Shown here: piece after piece, positions 1 to 5,096 of the stretch
Layout: every line of letters starts with the position of its first letter
Position numbering within the stretch: the first letter of the stretch is position 1
NCBI GenBank assembly: GCA_017543725.1
Contig: JAFYFO010000286.1
Span: 1-6,945 of the forward strand
Direction: 5' to 3'
Origin: Eubacterium sp.
GTDB lineage: Bacteria > Bacillota > Clostridia > Oscillospirales > Acutalibacteraceae
Length of the DNA: 6,945 nt
Translations under genes and position numbers: made by a program
The notes under the pieces: model-generated
Database searches by the model: none
What the model was told of the DNA's origin: nothing
The model's input: the letters and a program-made list of their open reading frames with translations, nothing else

Positions 1-21
1 GGCTTATAAGGAGGAAAAACT

Positions 22-1041
22 ATGAAAGCAGTACAAATAGCAGAACCGTTCGAAATTAAAGTTGTTGAAAAAGAAGCGCCCAAGGCGAAAGAAGGCGAAG
101 CGCTCTTAAAGGTGCTTTACTGCGGAATATGCGGAGCGGATGTTGCTTCATATACGGGCAACCAGCCGTTCACAACCTATCCGAGAATTCCGGGTCACGA
201 ATTTTCCGCTCAGATTATCGAAATTCCCGAAAATGATAAGGGACTCAAAGCAGGCGATATCATAACCTGCAATCCCTATTTCAACTGCGGCGAGTGCTAT
301 GCCTGCAAAAGAGGAATTGTCAACGCCTGCCATGATAATCAGACTATGGGCGTTCAGCGCGACGGAAGTTTTCAGGATTATATAACAATGCCCGTTGAAA
401 GAATTATCGACGGAAAAGGCCTCAGCGCGAAAGAACTTGCGCTTATTGAGCCGTTTTCAATTTCAGCGCACGCCCTTTCAAGAGCGGAAGTTAAAGAGGG
501 CGATAATCTTCTGATTATGGGCGCAGGTCCGATAGGCCTTTTCGCGCTTATCAAGGCTAAGGCGATGGGCGCAAGAGTTGCTATTGCAGACTTGCTTGAA
601 AGCCGTCTTAATCTTGCAAAGGAATACGGCGCAGACCTTGTTATAAACAATAAAACCGATAATTTTGAAGAAAAATGCAATGAATTTACCAACGGACAGG
701 GCTTTGATGTTTGCGTTGAAGCGTGCGGAGCGCCCGTTACTTTCCTTTCCTGCATCGACGCTGCCGCACACGGAGCAAATATCATTCTTATCGGCAACGG
801 CAAGAGGGAAACAACTTTTGTTCATTCAATTCTTCTTAAAAAAGAACTCAATGTTTTCGGCTCAAGAAACGCTTTCACAAAGGACTTTGAAGAACTTATC
901 AACCTTGTTTCAAGCGGAAAAGTTGATGTTTTAAAAATGATAAGCGGAGTTTATAAAGCGGAAAACGCAAAAGAGGCTTTCGACGCTCTTGCAAATAACG
1001 ACGGCTCGCTTGCAAAGATTTTAATTGAATTCAATAAATAA
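22..1041 (+). CDS. Zinc-dependent medium-chain alcohol/polyol dehydrogenase
   Basis: A 339-residue cytoplasmic NAD(P)-dependent dehydrogenase of the zinc MDR superfamily (sorbitol/threonine/L-galactonate dehydrogenase branch, COG1063-like), full length for the family. Visible motifs: CGIC at 34-37 (Cys37) and GHE at 58-60 (His59, Glu60), with Glu143 in the IEPFSISAHA segment, form the catalytic zinc site. Cys89, Cys92, Cys95 and Cys103 form the structural zinc lobe. The Rossmann glycine motif GAGPIG is at 167-172, and Asp190 at the end of the second beta strand favours NAD over NADP. The start is supported by AAGGAGG at 8-14, seven bases before the ATG. It is followed at 95 bp by an amidohydrolase gene on the same strand, and a GH28-like gene converges on the pair, so a role in oxidising a sugar alcohol, aldonate or similar intermediate is inferred. 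The exact substrate is not determinable; alternatives include L-threonine, sorbitol, galactitol-phosphate or L-galactonate dehydrogenase. Confidence 0.9.
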   Translation: MKAVQIAEPFEIKVVEKEAPKAKEGEALLKVLYCGICGADVASYTGNQPFTTYPRIPGHEFSAQIIEIPENDKGLKAGDIITCNPYFNCGECYACKRGIVNACHDNQTMGVQRDGSFQDYITMPVERIIDGKGLSAKELALIEPFSISAHALSRAEVKEGDNLLIMGAGPIGLFALIKAKAMGARVAIADLLESRLNLAKEYGADLVINNKTDNFEEKCNEFTNGQGFDVCVEACGAPVTFLSCIDAAAHGANIILIGNGKRETTFVHSILLKKELNVFGSRNAFTKDFEELINLVSSGKVDVLKMISGVYKAENAKEAFDALANNDGSLAKILIEFNK

Positions 1042-1056
1042 TTCGTAATTATAATT

Positions 1057-1122
1057 GGGTGTGGGCAAAGCCCACCTAACACCTAATACCTAATACCTAA
1101 AACCTAAAACATAACACCTATG
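1057..1122. repeat. Intergenic hairpin plus seven tandem 7-bp repeats
   Basis: The gap between the dehydrogenase and amidohydrolase genes holds a perfect 6-bp stem, GTGGGC (1061-1066) and GCCCAC (1070-1075), with an AAA loop. It runs directly into seven contiguous 7-bp units at 1074-1122: ACCTAAC, ACCTAAT, ACCTAAT, ACCTAAA, ACCTAAA, ACATAAC, ACCTATG. Only the last position varies freely, plus one substitution in unit six and one in unit seven. A 10-bp palindrome, AATTATAATT, lies just upstream at 1047-1056. The stem has no U-run after it, so it is not a standard terminator. The composite looks like a small dispersed intergenic repeat (inference). It ends one base before the amidohydrolase ribosome binding site. 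Confidence 0.8.
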
Positions 1123-1136
1123 AAAAGGACAAAAAT

Positions 1137-2006
1137 ATGATAATAGACGCTCACGCTCATTTGTGGAAAACCCAGACGGGAAGAAGGGATAACAGACCTG
1201 TAAGAACGCTTGAAAACGGTCTTTCCGATTTCGGCGGCGAGATAAAACAGATGATGCCGCCTTATATGATAACGGGCGAAAACTCACCCGAAATGCTTAT
1301 TGCAAATATGAACTATGCAGGCGTCAGCGGCGCTGTTATAGTCGGCGAAGTTATGGACGGAAATCAGAACGATTATTTCAAATCCGCTAAGGCAAAATAT
1401 CCCGACAGGCTGAAAATCTGCGCTTTTTATGACGACGGAGAGCCCTATACTTTTGAGGGTTTTGACGGAATCAAAATCTGCGCCTGCAAGTTTAAACAGC
1501 CTGGTATTGGGCGGCATATTGAGGTTTTTGAAAAGGCTGATAAAGAAAACAAATTTGTTTGCATAGAACTTGAAGACGGCGATTCCCAGGTCGGTGAAAT
1601 GAAGGAAATTATTCAGCAGTTTCCCGATTTGAAAATTGCAATAGGGCATTTCGGAATGGTCACAAGGGAAAGCTGGCAAAAGCAGATAGAACTTGCAAGA
1701 TATAAAAATGTTTTTGTTGAGAGCGGCGGAATAACATGGCTGTTTAACGAGGAGTTTTATCCCTATCCCTCTGCAATTAAAGCAATCAATGAAGCGGCTG
1801 AAATCTGCTCTTTTGATAAACTTATGTGGGGCAGCGATTATCCGCGAACAATGGTTGAAATAACCTATAAAATGAGTTATGATTTCATAACAAAATCAAA
1901 GGAAATCAGCGAGGAAGATAAAGCAAAATTCCTTTTTGAAAACGCAAAGGAATTCTACGGCTTCAAAAATCTTCCCGAACTTCCCGAAATAGAGAATATG
2001 TTATAA
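1137..2006 (+). CDS. Amidohydrolase family protein (TIM-barrel hydrolase or lactonase)
   Basis: A 289-residue cytoplasmic protein of the amidohydrolase-related fold (COG2159/COG3618-like, Amidohydro_2). The start is supported by AAAAGGA at 1123-1129, seven bases before the ATG, and by the family-typical N-terminus with the HxH metal motif already at His6 and His8 in strand beta-1 (DAHAHLW). Other barrel landmarks are His171 in IGHFG (beta-6) and Asp234 in WGSDYP (beta-8), the general base position. The segment expected to be beta-5 (CIELEDGD, near 143-150) has no histidine, unlike ACMSD-type decarboxylases but reminiscent of the lactonase-like COG3618 branch. Members hydrolyse sugar lactones or decarboxylate/hydrate carboxylates. 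Next to a polyol dehydrogenase, a role in sugar-acid or lactone catabolism (fuconolactonase-like) is a guess. The short gap suggests an operon with the preceding gene; a strong terminator follows at once. Confidence 0.85.
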   Translation: MIIDAHAHLWKTQTGRRDNRPVRTLENGLSDFGGEIKQMMPPYMITGENSPEMLIANMNYAGVSGAVIVGEVMDGNQNDYFKSAKAKYPDRLKICAFYDDGEPYTFEGFDGIKICACKFKQPGIGRHIEVFEKADKENKFVCIELEDGDSQVGEMKEIIQQFPDLKIAIGHFGMVTRESWQKQIELARYKNVFVESGGITWLFNEEFYPYPSAIKAINEAAEICSFDKLMWGSDYPRTMVEITYKMSYDFITKSKEISEEDKAKFLFENAKEFYGFKNLPELPEIENML

Positions 2007-2010
2007 AAAG

Positions 2011-2045
2011 AAAAGTTTTGCGGTTTTTAATCGCAAAACTTTTTT
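2011..2045. terminator. Bidirectional intrinsic terminator between converging genes
   Basis: A perfect 12-bp stem (2011-2022 with 2032-2043) encloses a 9-nt loop. On the plus strand the stem runs into a T-run at 2040-2045 and ends the dehydrogenase-amidohydrolase transcript, starting four bases after the amidohydrolase stop. Read from the minus strand, the same hairpin is followed by T-rich sequence (complement of 2005-2014), so it can also terminate the GH28-like gene, whose stop codon ends at 2049. Confidence 0.92.
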
Positions 2046-2048
2046 GGT

Positions 2049-3596
2049 TTATATAACATCAATAAATATCTTCTCTTTTCTGTGGGTGTTCGGTGCGGGG
2101 GAGCAGGTGAAGTTTTCAATTTTCAGGTTTTGAGCGTGCCTTGCCCAGATTGCATAGGAGGGAAGATTTCGAAAACGCCAACTTTCGGGGTATTCCTCCG
2201 CATATTCGGGAATGAAAAGGCGCTTATCAACTATTTCGGGTCTGTTTGCATATTCAAGGCTGATATTTTTAAGAGTTATGTTTTTAACTCTTTTTGTTTT
2301 GCCTCTTTGTCTGAAACCTGCAATCATAACGGGGATTTCAATTTCTTTTGCGTTTATGTTTTCAATAAGAATATCATGAACGCTGCCCTTCATATCAAAA
2401 ACCTTTTTATCAACGCCCTTTCCCTTGACTTTCTTTCCGAATTCAATGGCGGAGGCGCTGTTTTCATCAACCTTTGAAGCCCTGTTTCGGTTGCAAAGGC
2501 GAATGAAAATCGGGCAGGTAACGCGATTCATTTCAATATTTTTGATATGAATATCCGAAACCTCGCTGCCGTCCGCGCTTTCGATGGCGATTCCCGAAAC
2601 CGTTCCCGGATATAAATCCGTCATATAAAACTTGCAGTTTTCAACGGTTATATTGCTTATTTTGTGGGTTGTTTCAGTTCCGATTTTAAAGGCGTTTGCG
2701 CGCGTTATAACTTCGCAGTCGGATATATGAATGTTTTTCATTTCTCCGTTGCAGCCTTCCCAGATTGCATTTTTAATGCAGATTCCGTCGTCCGCGCAGG
2801 AAATGAAGCAGTGTTTTATTTTTGCATTGCTTGTCTGAAGCATATCAATGCCGTCGGTATTTGCAGTGTGGCGGTTATCGTTGATAACAAGATTTTCAAT
2901 TGAAACTCCGTCGCACCTTGTCAGTTTAAGCGTCCAGTAGGCGCTGTCATAAAGAATAATGTTGTTTATATTTATGTTTTTGCAATCTTCAAAAAGAACA
3001 AGCCTTCCGTATTTTGACGGGTGAGCAAAGCGAAGCTGCGCTCTTGAATCTATTCTCATCTGAATAACATCAATAACTTCGGCGGGCTCGGTTATATTCT
3101 TGTCAAGCAGGGGCTTTCTTCCGAAAAGGTGACCCATTCCGTTGATTGTTCCGCCTCCTGAAAAACCGATGTTTTCGCAGTTCTTTGCATAAATAAGGGC
3201 GGGGTGGGAAAAACCTTCTCCGCTTTCCTCGGCAACTAGCGAACTGTTTTTTTCAATAAAGAGAATAACATTGCTTTTGAGTTCAACGGTTTTCGTTGTG
3301 TAATCGCCGCCGCAAACAACAACAAAGCCGCCGCCGTTTTTTGAACATTCATCAATGCAGGCGTTTATATTTTTTGAGTTGTCAACGCTTTTATCATATG
3401 CAATTGCTCCGAAATCCGTTATGAAATAGGCGTTTTCTTTAGGCATTTCCTGCTCAAAAATATATTCATTAAGCGGAAGATACGATGTGTAGTCAAATTC
3501 GTATTCCTCCCTGAAGGCGTCGCCCTCGGTTATTCTTAAATCTTTGCCGAAAAGAAGAGTTTTGAGTTTATCAATGGAATTTCGTTTTGTTTTCAC
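2049..3596 (-). CDS. GH28-like parallel beta-helix glycoside hydrolase (polygalacturonase family)
   Basis: About 515 residues in a right-handed beta-helix of glycoside hydrolase family 28 (polygalacturonase/exo-polygalacturonase/rhamnogalacturonase group). Numbered from the GTG at 3596, the N-terminal family signature is around 62-108 (DFGA, then GGG and a GDYTTKTVELKSN stretch). The catalytic core has NTDGID at 246-251 and ADDGI at 268-272. Asp248, Asp269 and Asp270 keep the 21-residue spacing of the catalytic aspartates in fungal polygalacturonase II. The canonical GHG histidine and the RxK substrate-binding pair are not seen; the equivalent segments read ANAFKIGTE and GIAIESADG. There is no signal peptide, so it likely acts inside the cell on imported oligosaccharides, perhaps as an exo-enzyme. 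Start choice: an upstream in-frame GTG (3605) lies inside GAGGTGAT (3601-3608), a near-perfect Shine-Dalgarno that is correctly spaced for the GTG at 3596. Read from 3605 the protein would be 518 residues. It converges on the amidohydrolase gene. Confidence 0.87.
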   Translation of the reverse strand: MKTKRNSIDKLKTLLFGKDLRITEGDAFREEYEFDYTSYLPLNEYIFEQEMPKENAYFITDFGAIAYDKSVDNSKNINACIDECSKNGGGFVVVCGGDYTTKTVELKSNVILFIEKNSSLVAEESGEGFSHPALIYAKNCENIGFSGGGTINGMGHLFGRKPLLDKNITEPAEVIDVIQMRIDSRAQLRFAHPSKYGRLVLFEDCKNININNIILYDSAYWTLKLTRCDGVSIENLVINDNRHTANTDGIDMLQTSNAKIKHCFISCADDGICIKNAIWEGCNGEMKNIHISDCEVITRANAFKIGTETTHKISNITVENCKFYMTDLYPGTVSGIAIESADGSEVSDIHIKNIEMNRVTCPIFIRLCNRNRASKVDENSASAIEFGKKVKGKGVDKKVFDMKGSVHDILIENINAKEIEIPVMIAGFRQRGKTKRVKNITLKNISLEYANRPEIVDKRLFIPEYAEEYPESWRFRNLPSYAIWARHAQNLKIENFTCSPAPNTHRKEKIFIDVI

Positions 3597-3600
3597 CAAA

Positions 3601-3608
3601 ATCACCTC
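3601..3608 (-). promoter_or_regulatory. Ribosome binding site that decides the GH28-like start
   Basis: Read on the minus strand, positions 3608 to 3601 are GAGGTGAT, matching eight consecutive bases of the ideal AAGGAGGTGAT. GAGG ends eight bases before the GTG at 3596. The longer reading frame beginning with GTG at 3605 would place its start codon inside this site, which makes 3596 the better start. Confidence 0.7.
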
Positions 3609-3620
3609 GCTTAACGCTTG

Positions 3621-3649
3621 ATTTTATAACAGCCGAATTAATAAGTCAA
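3621..3649 (-). promoter_or_regulatory. SigA-type promoter for the GH28-like gene
   Basis: On the minus strand, TTGACT (3649-3644) is followed after 17 bp by TAAAAT (3626-3621), each one mismatch from the consensus. This predicts a start about 15-20 bases before the GTG at 3596 and a short leader containing the ribosome binding site. The 8-bp direct repeat TTAATAAG at 3638-3645 and 3651-3658 overlaps and abuts the -35 box. Confidence 0.6.
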
Positions 3650-3658
3650 GTTAATAAG
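3638..3658. repeat. Direct repeat TTAATAAG, 13-bp period, in the divergent promoter region
   Basis: Two identical copies of TTAATAAG (3638-3645 and 3651-3658) are separated by TCAAG. They flank the -35 box of the minus-strand promoter and lie just upstream of the -35 box of the plus-strand promoter. Such spacing can mark a regulator binding site, but two AT-rich octamers may also recur by chance. Confidence 0.45.
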
Positions 3659-3664
3659 CGCTCA

Positions 3665-3692
3665 TTGACAAAATTTTTTACAGTGATATAAT
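3665..3692 (+). promoter_or_regulatory. Consensus SigA promoter of the metal-uptake locus
   Basis: TTGACA (3665-3670) and TATAAT (3687-3692) are both perfect consensus hexamers separated by 16 bp. TG at 3684-3685 gives an extended -10. Transcription should begin near 3699, with a short leader before the ribosome binding site GGAGG (3704-3708) and the ATG at 3716. Such a strong promoter would need repression, which fits the palindrome lying over its -10. Confidence 0.88.
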
Positions 3693-3702
3693 TAAATCAA
3701 TG
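3681..3702. promoter_or_regulatory. Imperfect 22-bp palindrome over the -10, candidate operator
   Basis: The left arm CAGTGATATAA (3681-3691) and the reverse complement of the right arm (3692-3702), CATTGATTTAA, agree at 9 of 11 positions. The core TAATTA is flanked by TGAT and ATCA. It covers the -10 hexamer and the predicted transcription start, the usual place for a repressor such as a Fur/Zur-family or AdcR-like metal sensor. The even-length centre differs from the classical 7-1-7 Fur-family box, so the regulator's identity is open. Confidence 0.5.
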
Positions 3703-3715
3703 CGGAGGATGAATT

Positions 3716-4012
3716 ATGAATAATAAAAAGCGGATAACTGCATTATGTCTTGCTTTTGCCATTGCGATTGCTTTGGCTTTTTCCGTTTTGTTTATCGCTC
3801 ATAATTCAGAGCATAAATGCTCGGGCGCTGATTGCAGCATCTGCGCTCAGATAAATAACTGCGTTGAAAAACTGAATAATATCTCACCAAAGCCCGAAAC
3901 TTCGGATTTTTCGGCGCCTGTTTTATTCTGCGCTGTTCTTTGCGTTGGCGCGGTTATTGAATTATTCAGGAAAAAATCATTGATTGAATTAAAAGTTAAA
4001 CTTTCAAATTAG
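3716..4012 (+). CDS. Small membrane protein with His/Cys-rich external loop, metal-locus associated
   Basis: A 98-residue protein I cannot assign to a named family. It starts at an ATG seven bases after GGAGG (3704-3708), downstream of a consensus promoter. Residues 7-28 form a hydrophobic segment preceded by KKR, consistent with a membrane anchor or uncleaved signal. Residues about 66-83 form a second hydrophobic segment followed by a basic tail (RKK), so both ends should be cytoplasmic and the middle external. The predicted external loop contains His29, His33, Cys35, Cys40, Cys43 and Cys49, including HKC and CSIC, a plausible metal-binding or disulfide motif. Its place as the first gene before znuABC-like genes suggests a role in zinc or manganese capture, delivery or sensing (inference). 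I recall similar small proteins beside zinc transporters in Firmicutes but know of no assigned function. Confidence 0.8.
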   Translation: MNNKKRITALCLAFAIAIALAFSVLFIAHNSEHKCSGADCSICAQINNCVEKLNNISPKPETSDFSAPVLFCAVLCVGAVIELFRKKSLIELKVKLSN

Positions 4013-4038
4013 CATAAAGAGTTTTATTAAATGATTGC

Positions 4039-4060
4039 AAAGGGCGTATTGCGCCCTTTT
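4039..4060 (+). terminator. Hairpin with short U-run: weak terminator or attenuator
   Basis: AAAGGGCG (4039-4046) pairs perfectly with CGCCCTTT (4052-4059) around a 5-nt loop, followed by only four T residues (4057-4060) before AAG. It lies in the 89-bp gap between the small His/Cys protein gene and the ZnuA-like gene. No clear second promoter is seen in the gap, so partial read-through, setting different levels for the first gene and the transporter, is likely (inference). It could also act as an RNA-stabilising 3' end. Confidence 0.65.
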
Positions 4061-4101
4061 AAGTCTTGGCCTTATTATGCTATTTTGGAGGTTTTATTTT
4101 T

Positions 4102-5091
4102 ATGAAAAAAATTATTAGTTTACTGCTTTGCGCTGTTTTAATCGCAGGCGCTCTGAGCCTTGTTTCCTGCTCAAAAAAAGACAGTACGAAAACAAGTGAA
4201 ACAGATGAAAAAATAAGAATCGTAACAACTATTTTCCCGATTTATGACTGGGTCCGAAGTCTTTGCCCCGATAATGAAAACATTGAAATTTCAATGCTCG
4301 CAGACAGCGGCGCCGACCTTCACAGTTTTCAGCCGACCGCTGATGATATAATCAGCATTAAAAACAGCGATTTATTTATATTCGTTGGCGGAGAAAGCGA
4401 TGAATGGGCAGAAGACGCGTCTGAAAACTCAAAAACAAAGGCGATAAACCTGCTTGAAGTTCTCGGCGACAGGGCAAAAGAGGAAGAACTTGCAGAAGGA
4501 ATGCAGGGTGAAGAAGAGGAAGAAGAGGACGAAGACGCCGAGGAGGAAACGGAATATGATGAACATATCTGGCTTTCTCTCAGAAACGCTGAGGTTCTTG
4601 TTGAAAAAATCGGAAATGAACTTTGCGAACTTGATAAAAAAGACAGCCAGTTGATAAAAAGCAAAACGCAGGTTTATGTTTCTTCACTTAAAAAACTCGA
4701 TGAGGAATATGAAAACACGGTTAAAAACGCTGAAAATAAAACTCTGCTTTTCGGCGACCGATTTCCGTTCAGATATTTAACCGACGATTATTCAATTGAT
4801 TATTATGCGGCTTTTGTCGGATGTTCTGCCGAAACGGAAGCGAGTTTTGAAACTGTTAGTTTTCTTGCAAAAAAGATTGATGAACTCAATCTGAATTATG
4901 TTATAACCCTTGAGGAAAGCGATAAAAAACTTGCCAAAACAATAATTGAAAACACCAAATCAAAAAATCAAAAGATTATAACAATGAATTCAATGCAGTC
5001 GATAGCACTGAAAGATATTGATTCATCAACAACTTATCTCGGCATTATGCAAAATAATCTTGACGCTCTCAAACAGACGCTTAACGGGTGA
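4102..5091 (+). CDS. znuA: Zinc/manganese ABC transporter substrate-binding lipoprotein (ZnuA/AdcA-type)
   Basis: A 329-residue lipoprotein that captures extracellular zinc or a related divalent metal and hands it to the permease. The start is ATG 4102, placed by GGAGG at 4087-4091; an in-frame TTG at 4066 lacks a site and would precede the signal peptide. The signal peptide ends in lipobox LVSC (20-23), with Cys23 the lipidated residue. Cluster A-I landmarks: VTTIFPIYDW near 41-50, His74 in LHSFQPT, His155 in DEHIWLS, the LFGDRFPFRY segment at 216-225, and a C-terminal TTYLGIMQNNLDALK typical of the family. Oddities: the usual third His/Glu ligand is not visible (Asp219-Arg220 lie there), and the loop before His155, often His-rich in zinc proteins, is acidic (15 of 18 residues at 137-154 are Asp/Glu). 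Zinc is the most likely substrate from the overall type, but manganese or another metal is not excluded. Confidence 0.93.
   Translation: MKKIISLLLCAVLIAGALSLVSCSKKDSTKTSETDEKIRIVTTIFPIYDWVRSLCPDNENIEISMLADSGADLHSFQPTADDIISIKNSDLFIFVGGESDEWAEDASENSKTKAINLLEVLGDRAKEEELAEGMQGEEEEEEDEDAEEETEYDEHIWLSLRNAEVLVEKIGNELCELDKKDSQLIKSKTQVYVSSLKKLDEEYENTVKNAENKTLLFGDRFPFRYLTDDYSIDYYAAFVGCSAETEASFETVSFLAKKIDELNLNYVITLEESDKKLAKTIIENTKSKNQKIITMNSMQSIALKDIDSSTTYLGIMQNNLDALKQTLNG
4510..4563 (+). repeat. Purine-rich low-complexity tract encoding an acidic loop
   Basis: GAA/GAG/GAC codons dominate this stretch, encoding residues 137-154 of the ZnuA-like protein (six Glu in a row, then mixed Asp/Glu). It stands in place of the His-rich loop of many zinc-binding proteins of this family. 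The low-complexity GAA/GAG run is prone to slippage, so its length may vary between strains. It also creates a Ser-rich open frame on the opposite strand that is not a gene. Confidence 0.8.
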
Positions 5092-5096
5092 TTGAA

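Noticed and set aside
378..825. Two minus-strand open frames inside the dehydrogenase gene
   Set aside because: They overlap a complete MDR dehydrogenase with all zinc and Rossmann motifs. Their translations show no family features, and they arise from codon bias.
1061..1075. Intrinsic terminator after the dehydrogenase gene
   Set aside because: The stem is only 6 bp and is followed by CTAACACC rather than a T-run, so termination here is unlikely.
1074..1122. CRISPR-like or telomere-like repeat array
   Set aside because: The 7-bp units are contiguous with no spacers, so this is not CRISPR. The plus-strand unit only superficially resembles CCTAA-type telomere repeats, is degenerate, and lies between two bacterial genes.
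2082..2903. Plus-strand open frames opposite the GH28-like gene
   Set aside because: They lie inside a full-length GH28-like reading frame, show no domain features, and lack convincing ribosome binding sites.
3597..3715. Riboswitch in the divergent intergenic region
   Set aside because: Both predicted leaders are under about 25 nt, too short for a known riboswitch, and no conserved aptamer elements are visible.
4066..4101. N-terminal extension of the ZnuA-like protein from an upstream TTG
   Set aside because: The TTG lies just after the hairpin without a ribosome binding site. The GGAGG at 4087-4091 and the standard lipoprotein signal peptide place the start at 4102.
4329..4664. Ser-rich open frame on the minus strand opposite the ZnuA-like gene
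   Set aside because: It is the complement of the GAA/GAG-rich acidic tract. It has no ribosome binding site or recognisable domain and lies wholly inside a well-supported gene.
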